From Novosphingobium sp. 28-62-57 (lineage in GTDB: Bacteria > Pseudomonadota > Alphaproteobacteria > Sphingomonadales > Sphingomonadaceae), in assembly GCA_002256985.1 (NCBI GenBank), contig NCGO01000018.1, forward strand, positions 40,462 to 104,461: a DNA stretch of 64,000 nt, written 5' to 3'. The notes under the pieces are model-generated. The model had not been told where the DNA came from. It did no database searches and saw only the letters and a list, made by a program, of their open reading frames with translations. Below, in pieces: positions 45,471 through 54,571 of the stretch (positions are counted from its first letter, which is position 1; every line of letters begins with the position of its first letter). Both the position numbers and the translations under genes were made by a program.

Positions 45471-46760
45471 ATGCTCAAGCGTGTGACTACCGAAGAGATC
45501 GAACTGGGAATGTTCATTCACAAGCTGGAAGGGAGCTGGTTCAGCCATCCTTTCTGGAAGAGCCGATTCCTGCTTGAAGATCCCGGCATGCTGGACGCGC
45601 TCAAGAATAGCGCGGTGGGCGGCGTTATCATCGATACCGCGCGGGGCAAGGATACGGCGCGTGTGGCAGCCGTGGCGACCGGCCATGTCGAAGCCGCTGC
45701 CCCGCCGCGCATGCCCGCAGCCTTTGGACGAAGCGCACGATCGGCTGAGGCTCCGGTGCCGCAGCGCATCGGTTTTGCCCGGCCAGCGCCTGCCATGCCG
45801 ATAGCCCGCGAATTCGGCCGGGCCAAACGCACCGCCGGAGATGCGCTTAAGGTGGTGAGCCGCACGTTCATCGAAATGCGTCTGGGCAAGGCGATACGCT
45901 CGCATGGGGTCGAACCGATGCTTGATAATGTCTATGCCTCGGTTCAACGTAATCTATATGCTTTCAACGGGTTGCTGCGGTGCCAGAGTGACAGCGAACC
46001 TGTCTATCGGCACTCTTTGGCGGTCAGCGCGCTGATGATCGCGCTTGCCACGCACCTGAAATTCTCCCCGGCAGAGGTCCGCGATGCGGGTATGGCCGGG
46101 CTGCTCATGGACGTGGGGGCAGGGCAGCTTCCTGTCGATCTGGCCACGGTCGGCGGGGATTACATGTTGTTGCGTCAGGATTTGCGCGAACAGCATGTGC
46201 TGCATGGCTATTCGTTCCTGAAAGCCGCTGGCGACATTCCCGATGAAGTGCTGCGCGCCGTGTTGCACCATCACGAGCGGCTTGATGGCAGTGGCTATCC
46301 GCAGCAGCTGACGGGGCCGGTTATCGATCTGCTGGGCCGGATGGCTGCGATCTGTGATACTTACGATACGCTGATTTCGGGCGGTGATCCGGCGCTGCGG
46401 ATTGATCCGGCCGAAGCCATCCAGCAGCTGCGCGATCAGCCTGAAAAGTTCGATGCGACGCTGGTTGAGCGCTTTATCGAAACCGTGGGCATTTACCCCA
46501 TCGGCGCCTTCGTGCGGCTGCGTTCGCAACGGCTGGCGATGGTGGTGGACGAGGACCCGGTTGACACGCACCTGCCCACTGTCCGCACGTTCTGGTCGCT
46601 CCCCCAAGACAAGCGCCTGAAAGGGGAGAACATCGCGCTGGCCCATTGCTATGGCGAAGACGCGATCGATGGCGTGGCCGACCTCACCGGGCTTGATCTG
46701 CCCGATATTGCAAAACTGCGCGAAAGCCTGCTGGCCGCTGCCTGCAAGGAGGCGCGTTAG
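45471..46760 (+). CDS. HD-GYP-type protein with altered metal site
   Basis: A 429-residue protein with an N-terminal DUF3391-like region (VTTEEIELGMFIHKLEGSW), a Pro/Ala linker (75-115), then an HD-GYP domain. HHERLDGSGYP (267-277) is canonical. The HDxGK motif reads MDVGAG (213-218), so the HD histidine is Met213 and the lysine Ala217. HD-GYP enzymes hydrolyse cyclic di-GMP; this one may be inactive or bind without cleaving. His181 and His242 are kept. The gene overlaps by four bases with the convergent DUF983 gene. Confidence 0.85.
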   Translation: MLKRVTTEEIELGMFIHKLEGSWFSHPFWKSRFLLEDPGMLDALKNSAVGGVIIDTARGKDTARVAAVATGHVEAAAPPRMPAAFGRSARSAEAPVPQRIGFARPAPAMPIAREFGRAKRTAGDALKVVSRTFIEMRLGKAIRSHGVEPMLDNVYASVQRNLYAFNGLLRCQSDSEPVYRHSLAVSALMIALATHLKFSPAEVRDAGMAGLLMDVGAGQLPVDLATVGGDYMLLRQDLREQHVLHGYSFLKAAGDIPDEVLRAVLHHHERLDGSGYPQQLTGPVIDLLGRMAAICDTYDTLISGGDPALRIDPAEAIQQLRDQPEKFDATLVERFIETVGIYPIGAFVRLRSQRLAMVVDEDPVDTHLPTVRTFWSLPQDKRLKGENIALAHCYGEDAIDGVADLTGLDLPDIAKLRESLLAAACKEAR

Positions 46761-47182
46761 CGCGGAGCGGCCTCGTCGCGCCCGGCCTTGCCGGCAAAGC
46801 CGTTAAGGCCCAGCCACCATTGCAGCGCGATCACGCCGCCCTTGGCGGGCTGCAGGATGCTGCCGATCAGCACCAGCGCCAGCGATGCGACGATCAGCAT
46901 CATCGCCCAGGCGGGCAGGGCTGAGTTGAGGCCGAGTTCGATAATCACCGGGGCCATGATGTGCCCGGTCAGGATGATCGCGATATAGGGCGGAAAGTCA
47001 TCAGCCCCGTGCAGCGTCCAGTTCTGGCCGCACATCCGACAGCGCTCGACTGGCTTCAGGAAGCCGGCGAAAAGATGCGTGCCACCACAGCGCGGGCACT
47101 TGCCCCGCACCCCGCGCCACACAGCCGCGCCAGCGCCCTGGGGAAGCGATGCGCGGTCGAGAGGCAGGGCGAGGTGGGGCAT
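46757..47182 (-). CDS. DUF983 family membrane protein
   Basis: A 141-residue protein: an N-terminal zinc-ribbon-like stretch with four cysteines (KCPRCGG, RCRMCGQN), a ADDFPPYIAIILTGHI motif in the first of two hydrophobic segments, and a second segment near residue 100. This is the DUF983 family, of unknown function. It starts two bases after the der stop and is its likely operon partner. Confidence 0.87.
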   Translation of the reverse strand: MPHLALPLDRASLPQGAGAAVWRGVRGKCPRCGGTHLFAGFLKPVERCRMCGQNWTLHGADDFPPYIAIILTGHIMAPVIIELGLNSALPAWAMMLIVASLALVLIGSILQPAKGGVIALQWWLGLNGFAGKAGRDEAAPR

Positions 47183-47184
47183 GG

Positions 47185-48567
47185 CTATTTCGCGAAGGGA
47201 TTCTTGGGGCTGCGCAAGGTCATGCGGATCGGCACGGCATCAAAGCCCAGTTCGCGGCGAATGCTGTTGATCAGATAGCGCCGATAGCTTTCGGGCAATT
47301 GATCGAGCCGCGTGCCGAACAGGATGAAGCCCGGCGGCCGGGTCTTGGCCTGCGTGATGTAGCGCAGCTTGATGCGGCGGCCACCCGGCGCAGGCGGCGG
47401 ATTGGCGGCCAGTGCATCATCGAACCACCGGTTGAGCGCAGCGGTGGCCACTCGCTTTGACCACGCAGCGCGGATTTCGAACGCGGCCTTGAGCAGATCG
47501 TCGAGCCCTTTGCCGGTGCGGCCCGAGATCGCCAGCAGTGGCACACCGCGCACTTGCGCAAGGCCATCTTCCAAAGCGGCGCGGATGCCCTGGAACAGGC
47601 CCGAAGGGTCTTCGGCAATGTCCCACTTGTTGATGGCGATCATCAGGGCGCGGCCCTCTTCGAGCACCATCGAAGCGATCTTCAGATCCTGATGCTCCAG
47701 CCCGCGCGTAGCATCGAGCATCAGCACGACGACTTCGGCAAAATCGATGGCATGGCGCGCATCGGCCACCGACATCTTTTCCAGCTTCTCAACGACTTGC
47801 GCCTTCTTGCGCATGCCGGCCGTGTCAATCAGGCGAACCGGGCGATAGCCTTCGCGCTCCGGATCGAACCATTGCCAGTCAATCGCGATGGAATCGCGGG
47901 TAATGCCAGCCTCAGGCCCGGTCAGCAGACGGTCTTCGCCCAGCAGGCGATTGATCAGCGTGGATTTGCCCGCGTTCGGGCGGCCAACGATGGCGAGCTT
48001 CAGGACGGATTCGGGATCGAACTCCTCCTCGTCATCCTCGGCTTGGGCGTCTTCGTCCACTTCGACCTGCTTGGGTTCCAGATGCGGGCGCAGCGCTTCG
48101 AACAGGTCGGCAAGGCCTTGACCATGTTCGGCAGAAAACGCCACCGGCTCACCAAAGCCCAGCGCAAAGGCGTCATAGATGCCCGGATCGCCTTGGCGGC
48201 CTTCGGCCTTGTTGGCCATCAGCACGATCGGCACGCGGCTTGATCGCAGATAGCGGGCGATTTCCTCGTCCAGCGGGGTAACGCCTGCGCGCGCATCGAT
48301 CACGAACAGCGCAACGTCTGCGCCGACCAGCGAAGCTTCGGTCTGCTGGCGCATGCGGCCGGGCAGTGTCTCGGGATCGAGGTCTTCCCAACCTGCGGTA
48401 TCGACGATGGTGAAATCGAGCCCGAGCAGCGTCGCCTCGCCAAAGCGGCGATCGCGCGTGACGCCGGGCTGATCGTCCACCAGCGCAAGCTTTTTGCCCA
48501 CAAGCCGGTTGAACAGCGTGGATTTGCCGACATTGGGGCGACCGATAATGATGACTTGAGGGCGCAT
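47185..48567 (-). CDS. der: ribosome biogenesis GTPase Der (EngA)
   Basis: A 460-residue protein with two GTPase domains, GRPNVGKSTLFN (about residues 8-19) with DTAGWED, and GRPNAGKSTLIN (about 195-206) with DTAGMRKKAQV and NKWD, plus a C-terminal KH-like domain (RPPGFILFGTRLDQLPESYRRY). Der is needed for 50S assembly. GGGAGG five bases before fixes the start at 48567. The linker of about 20 acidic residues between the domains is longer than in E. coli. Confidence 0.95.
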   Translation of the reverse strand: MRPQVIIIGRPNVGKSTLFNRLVGKKLALVDDQPGVTRDRRFGEATLLGLDFTIVDTAGWEDLDPETLPGRMRQQTEASLVGADVALFVIDARAGVTPLDEEIARYLRSSRVPIVLMANKAEGRQGDPGIYDAFALGFGEPVAFSAEHGQGLADLFEALRPHLEPKQVEVDEDAQAEDDEEEFDPESVLKLAIVGRPNAGKSTLINRLLGEDRLLTGPEAGITRDSIAIDWQWFDPEREGYRPVRLIDTAGMRKKAQVVEKLEKMSVADARHAIDFAEVVVLMLDATRGLEHQDLKIASMVLEEGRALMIAINKWDIAEDPSGLFQGIRAALEDGLAQVRGVPLLAISGRTGKGLDDLLKAAFEIRAAWSKRVATAALNRWFDDALAANPPPAPGGRRIKLRYITQAKTRPPGFILFGTRLDQLPESYRRYLINSIRRELGFDAVPIRMTLRSPKNPFAK

Positions 48568-48691
48568 GGGCCTCCCGTGGCTGTTCCTGCGCATGAACGC
48601 AAGGGGCGGTTTAAGTCAGGGTGATTGATTAGGTCTGCGTTAACCAAGGATTGAAGCTGCGCTATAACCAAAGCAATGCAAAACGCAGGGT

Positions 48692-49498
48692 ATGAGAACC
48701 CGCTTTTGCTGCATCGCCGTGTTGAGCGTTTTGGCCATGCCAGTGGCGGACGGCAATGCTGCCGAGTTTCGCGATTCGTCGCGGTATTCCGGCATTTCCG
48801 ATGAAGCGCGCGATCAACTGCCTTATCTGCAATGCGTGCCCTATGCGCGGCAGATCAGCGGCATCCAGATCTATGGTGATGCGCTGACCTGGTGGGAGCA
48901 GGCCGAGGGGCGCTATGCCAAAGGGCGCAAGCCAAAACCCGGCGCAGTCATGAGCTTTGCCCCCTATGGCCGGATGGAACTGGGCCATGTTGCCGCCGTC
49001 AGCCGCGTGATCGATTCGCGCACGGTGCTTCTGCGCCATGCCAACTGGTCACCCATTGACGGGCGACGCGGGCAGATTGAGGATGATGTGCGCGCGGTGG
49101 ATGTGTCCGAACGCAACGATTGGTCGCAAGTGCGGGTGTGGTATGCGCCCATCGGCAATCTGGGCACAACGGCATGGCCGGTGAACGGGTTCATCTATCC
49201 TGACAAGCCGGGCCGACAGAACGGCTTTACGCTGCTGGCAGCCAAACCTGCTTCGGTCCCAGCATCGGTCAAAGCCAAAGCTGCCGAAGCCCCCAAAACG
49301 ATGGTCGGTGCAGACTTTCTGAAAGGTATCCGGCCCGAGGTGGATACGAAGGCTGCGCCAGCACGGCGGCACCTTGCGTCCAACTATAGTGCGTCTGGCA
49401 CAACGCCCCGGAAAGCCGGATCGGCCCAAGCGTCAGCGTCTCGTCAGGCCATGTCAAACGACCCGATCGGCCGTATCATCGCTGCCAAAACGCGCTGA
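48692..49498 (+). CDS. exported CHAP-domain peptidoglycan hydrolase-like protein
   Basis: A 268-residue protein with a signal peptide (VLSVLAMPVADGNAA), then a CHAP domain with catalytic Cys48 in LQCVPYARQ and His99 in ELGHVAAV, followed by HANWS. About residues 170-268 are a low-complexity Ala/Lys/Ser-rich tail. CHAP enzymes cleave peptide bonds in murein stems or cross-bridges. It is a single gene, divergent from der. Confidence 0.87.
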   Translation: MRTRFCCIAVLSVLAMPVADGNAAEFRDSSRYSGISDEARDQLPYLQCVPYARQISGIQIYGDALTWWEQAEGRYAKGRKPKPGAVMSFAPYGRMELGHVAAVSRVIDSRTVLLRHANWSPIDGRRGQIEDDVRAVDVSERNDWSQVRVWYAPIGNLGTTAWPVNGFIYPDKPGRQNGFTLLAAKPASVPASVKAKAAEAPKTMVGADFLKGIRPEVDTKAAPARRHLASNYSASGTTPRKAGSAQASASRQAMSNDPIGRIIAAKTR

Positions 49499-49539
49499 CG
49501 CTTTCCTGACCGAACACTAAGATCAATTCAGCGCCTTTG

Positions 49540-51060
49540 TCAGGCTGCAGCACGCATCTGCGGCACGTCGCGCTTCATCGAAAAGTGTTCCAGCGTTTTC
49601 AGCAGGGCACCTGCTTCTGTTGAAAGCGAATGCAAGGCGGCGTTGCTTTCCTCGACCATGGCGGCATTTTGCTGGGTGGATTTGTCAATCGCGCCAAACG
49701 CATCCTGAAAACCGGTCAAGGCTGTGGCGGTGGTATTGGCGGCGTCGGCAATGTCTGAAACCCGCGTCCCGACTTGGGATACGTCGGCCAGCATGTCTTG
49801 CAGAACCGTTTCGGCTTGCGTCACGTATTCCACACCCTCGCTCACTTGCGCGTTCGAGGATTCGATCAGCGTCTTGATATTCCGCGCAGCATCTGTGGTG
49901 CGTTGCGCCAAAGCGCGCACTTCGGTTGCCACCACGGCAAAGCCCTTGCCCGATTCACCGGCGCGCGCGGCCTCTACACCGGCGTTCAGGGCCAGAAGAT
50001 TGGTCTGGAATGCAATCCCATCGATCAGGACGACGATCTTGGCGATCTCGTTGGCCGATTGTTCGATCTTTTGCACGCTGGTCATCGCGCGGGTCACGGT
50101 TTCTGTGCCACGCACGGCGCGTTGCTGCGATTCGCCCAATGCTTCCTGCACCGCATTGGCATGTGCCGCCGCTGTCTGAGCAGATGCGGTAAGCTGGGTG
50201 ATGACCTGCGTGGCGCGTTCGAGCGCGGCGGCATCAGTTTCGGTCCGCCGTGCCAGATCGGCAGCGGCCTGATAGATCTCGCTCACCCCGCCTTCGATTT
50301 GCTGCGACGTGTTCGAAACCTCCAGCACGAGCTGGCGCAAGGTGCCGATCGTGTTGTTGAAATCCCTGCGCAAGGCATCGAAGCCCTGCGGGAAGGGTTG
50401 CGAAATCGCACATTCCAGATCGCCTGAGGCCAGAGCGTTCAGCCCCGCGGCCAGATTCTGGACGATCATGCGCTGTTCCGCATCGCGCTTGTCCCGCTCG
50501 GCCTGCGCGGCCATTTCCAGCTCTGCCTTGGTCTGCTCCGCTGCCATTTGCGCAAGGATCAGTGCTTCCATGCGCTGGGTCATCAGCACCAGCACGGCCG
50601 TTTCCATAACCACGATCAAGGCATGGAGCAGCACTCTGCCAAGATCCGATGTGCCCGAAAAGACCAGCGAGGGGGCAAGGAAATTCAGCAGCAAGTGATG
50701 CACCGCGGTGACCGCTGCCGCGGCCAGAACTGGCCGCCAGTCGGCGAAGATGGCCACGATGGCGATCATCGCAAAGAAGGCCATGTGCAAGTCCACTTGC
50801 CACGCATGGCCCGACCACTGCATCAGCAGGATCGCGCAATACAATGGCATCGTGCCGCCAAGGACTATGCGCGTGAGCGGGTCGGAAAGCTTGCGGGCAA
50901 AGGCAATCGTCGGAAATACGCTGATGATCAACGCCATGCCCACGGGCAGGAAGCTGCCGCCTGAGATAAACCAATCCAGAAGGATGATGGCACTGCACAG
51001 CCACGCTACGCCTGCGATCAGGCCAAGGCCGTTTTGCCGGAATGTCTTCAGATCATTCAT
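49540..51060 (-). CDS. methyl-accepting chemotaxis protein with multi-pass membrane N terminus
   Basis: A 506-residue MCP. About residues 10-160 form five or six hydrophobic segments with no large periplasmic sensor, so sensing is probably within the membrane. A HAMP-like region follows, then the signalling domain with the hairpin tip EIAKIVVLIDGIAFQTNLLALNAGVEAARAGESGKGFAVVA. The ATG at 51060 overlaps the stop of the small upstream gene. The C-terminal end lacks a CheR pentapeptide tether that I can see. Confidence 0.9.
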   Translation of the reverse strand: MNDLKTFRQNGLGLIAGVAWLCSAIILLDWFISGGSFLPVGMALIISVFPTIAFARKLSDPLTRIVLGGTMPLYCAILLMQWSGHAWQVDLHMAFFAMIAIVAIFADWRPVLAAAAVTAVHHLLLNFLAPSLVFSGTSDLGRVLLHALIVVMETAVLVLMTQRMEALILAQMAAEQTKAELEMAAQAERDKRDAEQRMIVQNLAAGLNALASGDLECAISQPFPQGFDALRRDFNNTIGTLRQLVLEVSNTSQQIEGGVSEIYQAAADLARRTETDAAALERATQVITQLTASAQTAAAHANAVQEALGESQQRAVRGTETVTRAMTSVQKIEQSANEIAKIVVLIDGIAFQTNLLALNAGVEAARAGESGKGFAVVATEVRALAQRTTDAARNIKTLIESSNAQVSEGVEYVTQAETVLQDMLADVSQVGTRVSDIADAANTTATALTGFQDAFGAIDKSTQQNAAMVEESNAALHSLSTEAGALLKTLEHFSMKRDVPQMRAAA

Positions 51061-51401
51061 TGCCTTGTCCAATTAAAAGAACGTGCAGGGTTGAGGGCGC
51101 TGAGGCCAACATCGGAAGGTTGGCCGCACAAGCCAGCAGGGGCTGCCAAAGGAAGGAAGCCCAGCCGAAGAACGGCCAGAGTCGGAAACTTTTCAGTGTG
51201 ATACACCACCAGCGTGTGCGGCCACCGGCCGGGGCCCACCAGCGCCAGTCCCTTGGCGCTAAGGGCTTTGAAGCTTGCTGCATCCTGATGGCCCAGCGGC
51301 AACAGCAGCACAGGCTGGCCCGCACGGGGCAAAAGCGTGGCCAACAGCAGAATCGCCACCGCAAGCGCTGCTTGCGCGACAGGCAAAGCTATGGGCTTCA
51401 A
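51057..51401 (-). CDS. small protein with N-terminal signal/anchor, upstream of the MCP gene
   Basis: A 114-residue protein with one N-terminal hydrophobic segment (ALPVAQAALAVAILLLATLLP) and a soluble C-terminal part with GPGRWPHTLVVYHTEKFPTL. Its stop overlaps the MCP start by four bases (ATGA), so the two are coupled. No family recognised. A periplasmic part tethered to the membrane could act with the MCP, which lacks its own periplasmic sensor. Confidence 0.6.
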   Translation of the reverse strand: MKPIALPVAQAALAVAILLLATLLPRAGQPVLLLPLGHQDAASFKALSAKGLALVGPGRWPHTLVVYHTEKFPTLAVLRLGFLPLAAPAGLCGQPSDVGLSALNPARSFNWTRQ

Positions 51402-51507
51402 CGGACCGGTCGTTTCATGCTGATACCAATCACCAAATCGGGACGGGCATCAAATATCAGGACTGTGACAACAATCCGGCAACAATTAGGTAGGTGCGTT
51501 TCCATAG

Positions 51508-51548
51508 GGCCTGACAGCGCTGGTGCACGCCGTCAGGCCGCTTTTCTT
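51508..51548 (+). terminator. terminator-like hairpin with no obvious plus-strand gene
   Basis: GGCCTGAC (51508-51515) and GTCAGGCC (51532-51539), then GCTTTTCTT: a perfect 8-bp stem with an 16-nt loop and a T-run on the plus strand only. Both neighbouring genes are on the minus strand, so the T-run does not serve them. Confidence 0.55.
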
Positions 51549-51574
51549 ACCTATTTTCGGTCACGAGCCGCGCG

Positions 51575-52444
51575 TTACAGCGACTTGATAATGGCTGAAA
51601 AATCCAGCCCGGCAGAGCCGGCATCGGCAAAGGCGGCATAAAGCTCTTCCGCCCGCGCGCCCATCGGCACGTTTGCGCCTGCGTCCTTGGCGGCGGCCAT
51701 GGCCAGCTTCAGATCCTTGAGCATCAGCGCCGTGGCAAAGCCGCCCTGATAGTCATTGTCCGCAGGCGTCTGCGGGCCAACGCCGGGGACCGGGCAATAC
51801 GATGTCATCGACCAGCACTGGCCCGAGGCCTTGGATGAAATGTCGTAGAAGGTCTGCAGGTCCAGCCCCAGCTTTTCGGCCATGGCAAAGGTTTCGCACG
51901 TGGCGACCATCGAGGCGCCGAGCAGCATGTTGTTGCAGATTTTGGCCGCTTGGCCCGCACCGCTGGCCCCTGCATGGATCACCGCCTTGCCCATCGCGGC
52001 AAGGATCGGTTCGGCGCGGGCGAAAGCCTCGTCGCTCCCGCCAACCATGAAAGTCAGCGTCCCGCCATTGGCCGCCGCGATCCCGCCCGAGACGGGTGCG
52101 TCGACCATTGCGTAACCGGCAGCATCAGCAGCAGCGGCGACTTCGCGGGCGGTCGCCACGTCGATGGTCGAGCAATCGAGGAGGAGAGCGCTGGCAGGTG
52201 CTTGGCCGATCACATCGGCGGCATAGACCGATTTCACAATGGCGCCATTGGGCAGCATCGACACCACCGCATCTGCGCCTTGCACTGCCTCTTTCACCGA
52301 GGTGTAGGTGGTGCAGCCATTCTCCTGCGCGCGGGCGAGCGCCGCTTCGGCAAGGTCGAAAGCGTGGACGTCATGTCCTGCTTTCACAAGGTTTGCGGCC
52401 ATCCCGCCGCCCATATTGCCAAGACCGATGAATGCGATTTTCAT
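51575..52444 (-). CDS. mmsB: 3-hydroxyisobutyrate dehydrogenase
   Basis: A 289-residue enzyme that oxidises 3-hydroxyisobutyrate to methylmalonate semialdehyde with NAD. It has the Rossmann motif FIGLGNMGGGMAANLVKAGH, the substrate loop DAPVSGGIAAANGGTLTFMVGG and the catalytic lysine region GAGQAAKICNNMLL. The ATG at 52444 follows GGAGAA; the open frame upstream is repeat sequence. It acts between the hydrolase and MmsA encoded in the same cluster. Confidence 0.93.
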   Translation of the reverse strand: MKIAFIGLGNMGGGMAANLVKAGHDVHAFDLAEAALARAQENGCTTYTSVKEAVQGADAVVSMLPNGAIVKSVYAADVIGQAPASALLLDCSTIDVATAREVAAAADAAGYAMVDAPVSGGIAAANGGTLTFMVGGSDEAFARAEPILAAMGKAVIHAGASGAGQAAKICNNMLLGASMVATCETFAMAEKLGLDLQTFYDISSKASGQCWSMTSYCPVPGVGPQTPADNDYQGGFATALMLKDLKLAMAAAKDAGANVPMGARAEELYAAFADAGSAGLDFSAIIKSL

Positions 52445-52453
52445 ACAATTCTC

Positions 52454-52579
52454 CAGTGCCCTCTCCCCTTCAGGGGAGAGGATACGAAGGCTTGGCGCGC
52501 ATGCGCCTAGCCGAAGTTGGAGAGGGGCTTGTGCGGTCGCCCCCTCTCCCAACCCTCTCCCCTGAAGGGGCGAGGGCTA
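52454..52579. repeat. intergenic repeat, family C copy 2
   Basis: CCCTCTCCCCTTCAGGGGAG.. ends CTCTCCCCTGAAGGGGCGAG, with TAGCCGAAGTTGGAGAGGGG inside: the same unit as at 14544-14664, inverted. It lies between mmsB and the enoyl-CoA hydratase gene. Confidence 0.8.
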
Positions 52580-52585
52580 AATGAC

Positions 52586-53371
52586 TTACCGCCCCTTCCA
52601 CACACCCGGGCGCTTTTCGATGAAGGCTTTCATGCCCTCAGCCTTGTCCTCAGTCGCGGTGAGCACCTGGAACAGGCGGCGTTCGAAGAGCAGGCCCTGA
52701 TCCAGCGTGGTTTCGAACGCGGCATTGACCATTTCCTTGTTGGCGATAGCGGCCATGGGCGGCATTCCGGCAATGGCTTGCGCGGCTTTCAGCGCTTCGG
52801 CCACCAGATCGGCCAGCGGCACCACGCGGCTGACAAGGCCGCTGCGTTCAGCCTCGGCGGCGTCCATCATGCGGCCGGTCAGGCACATGTCCATCGACTT
52901 GGCCTTGCCCACCGCGCGGGTCAGGCGCTGCGATCCGCCCATGCCGGGAGCAACGCCCAGCTTGATTTCGGGCTGGCCAAACTTGGCCGTGTCAGAAGCG
53001 ATGATGAAATCGGCCATCATCGCCAGTTCGCACCCGCCGCCCAAGGCAAAGCCATTGACCGCCGCAATCCACGGCTTGCGCGTGGTCTTGACCAAGTGGC
53101 TGGTCCACTTGGAGAAAAAGTCCTCGTTGTAGAAATCAGCTGCCGGTTTGTCGGCCATTTCCTTGATGTCGGCCCCTGCGGCAAAAGCCTTCTCGCCCGA
53201 ACCGGTCAGCACCGCGCAGCGCTGCGATGCGTCGGCCTCAAACGTGGCGAAGGCCTCGATAAGGTCGGCCAGAACCTGCGAATTCAATGCATTGAGCGCC
53301 TGCGGGCGGTTGAGCGTGATCAGGGTGACGGCACCCTGCTGTTCGACGAGGATGGTTTCGTATTCGGCCAT
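52586..53371 (-). CDS. enoyl-CoA hydratase
   Basis: A 261-residue crotonase-fold enzyme: [15 protein letters not shown], the oxyanion loop [11 protein letters not shown], and the second catalytic segment [17 protein letters not shown] with the acid glutamates ([11 protein letters not shown]). In this cluster it would hydrate methacrylyl-CoA to 3-hydroxyisobutyryl-CoA in valine degradation. AAGGAGG before the ATG at 53371 fixes the start. Confidence 0.92.
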   Translation of the reverse strand: MAEYETILVEQQGAVTLITLNRPQALNALNSQVLADLIEAFATFEADASQRCAVLTGSGEKAFAAGADIKEMADKPAADFYNEDFFSKWTSHLVKTTRKPWIAAVNGFALGGGCELAMMADFIIASDTAKFGQPEIKLGVAPGMGGSQRLTRAVGKAKSMDMCLTGRMMDAAEAERSGLVSRVVPLADLVAEALKAAQAIAGMPPMAAIANKEMVNAAFETTLDQGLLFERRLFQVLTATEDKAEGMKAFIEKRPGVWKGR

Positions 53372-53386
53372 GTCTGCCTCCTTAAA

Positions 53387-53480
53387 ATTCGTCACCCTGA
53401 ACTCGTTTCAGGGTCCATTTCTCCGTCTAGAGCACCGCGCAAATGGCACGATGGATGCTGAAACAAGTTCAGCATGACGG
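53387..53480. repeat. intergenic repeat, family B copy 4
   Basis: ATTCGTCACCCTGAACTCG, then TTTCAGGGTCCATTTCTCC, and the other arm ATGCTGAAACAAGTTCAGCA. It is a full inverted copy between the hydratase and hydrolase genes. Confidence 0.8.
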
Positions 53481-53485
53481 TTATC

Positions 53486-54571
53486 TCAAAGTGGCTGCCA
53501 CTCCTCCGGCTCCGTTAACGGCGCAAAGATGGCATCGAGCAGATCGTCGGTCACACCCTCGGGCGTGGCGGGCGACCACTTTGGCGCGTGGTCTTTGTCG
53601 ATGATCACGGCGCGCACGCCCTCGGCAAAGTCTGGCAGGACGAGCACCCGCGCGCCCACGCGATATTCCATCGCCATGTTCGCGGCAAAATCGGGCAGGG
53701 TCAGGCTGGTGGCCAGTTGACGCAGCGCCACCTTGCACGTCTGCGGGCTCTTGGTGTGCAATGTTTTCAGCGTTTCTTGCGCAAAGTCTGAGCCATCGGC
53801 TGCCAGCGCGGCGAGAATATCTTCGTAGCGGCTTGCGGCAAAAAGCCGCTCGATCTCTTCGGCGTGCGCGGCGATCTTCGGTTCGGGCGGCACGGCGGAC
53901 AGTTCGCGCAGGATCGCCGGGATGTTTTCAGGATCGGCGGCAATCCGCGCTTTGGCTTCGGCCAGATTGGCCGATGGCAGATAATGCGTGGCAAGGCCTG
54001 CCCAAAGGCATTCCGCACCATCCAGCCGCGCCCCGGTCAGCGCCAGATATTGCCCCATCCGCCCGCGCAGGCGCGAAAGGAACCAGCCCCCGCCGACATC
54101 GGGGAACAGGCCGATGCCGGTTTCGGGCATCGCCAGCTTGGTGTTTTCCGTGGCAATGCGATAGGTCGCAGGCGCTGAAATGCCCACACCGCCGCCCATC
54201 GTGATGCCATCCATGAACGCCACCACCGGCTTGCCATAGGTCATCAGCAAGTGGTTGAGCTGGTATTCATCGTGGAAAAACTTGCGCCCCGATGCGCCGC
54301 CATCGTTCAGCGCCGAGTTGCGCAGGAAGGCGATGTCGCCGCCTGCGCAAAACCCGCGCGACAGTTTGGGGTCACCATCCGGTGCGGCAGCGTGATCGAT
54401 CATCACGACTGCCACCGCCGGATCATCGCGCCATTCCAGAAGCGCCGCTGTCATCGCGTGAACCATGTCCAGCGTCAGGGCGTGCAAGGCCTTGGGCCGG
54501 TTCAGCGAGAGGATGCCTGCCTGCGTCTTGGTGCACTTCAGGACGCTCTCGGTGCTGTTCGGAACGCTCAC
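53486..54571 (-). CDS. 3-hydroxyisobutyryl-CoA hydrolase
   Basis: A 361-residue crotonase-fold hydrolase, longer than hydratases because of its C-terminal extension. It has LNRPKALHALTLDMV, FCAGGDIAFL, MDGITMGGGVGISAPATYRIATE, AMPETGIGLFPDVGGGWFLSRL. It releases free 3-hydroxyisobutyrate from its CoA ester, the step that leaves CoA in valine degradation. Its start overlaps the acyl-CoA dehydrogenase stop by four bases. Confidence 0.92.
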   Translation of the reverse strand: MSVPNSTESVLKCTKTQAGILSLNRPKALHALTLDMVHAMTAALLEWRDDPAVAVVMIDHAAAPDGDPKLSRGFCAGGDIAFLRNSALNDGGASGRKFFHDEYQLNHLLMTYGKPVVAFMDGITMGGGVGISAPATYRIATENTKLAMPETGIGLFPDVGGGWFLSRLRGRMGQYLALTGARLDGAECLWAGLATHYLPSANLAEAKARIAADPENIPAILRELSAVPPEPKIAAHAEEIERLFAASRYEDILAALAADGSDFAQETLKTLHTKSPQTCKVALRQLATSLTLPDFAANMAMEYRVGARVLVLPDFAEGVRAVIIDKDHAPKWSPATPEGVTDDLLDAIFAPLTEPEEWQPL

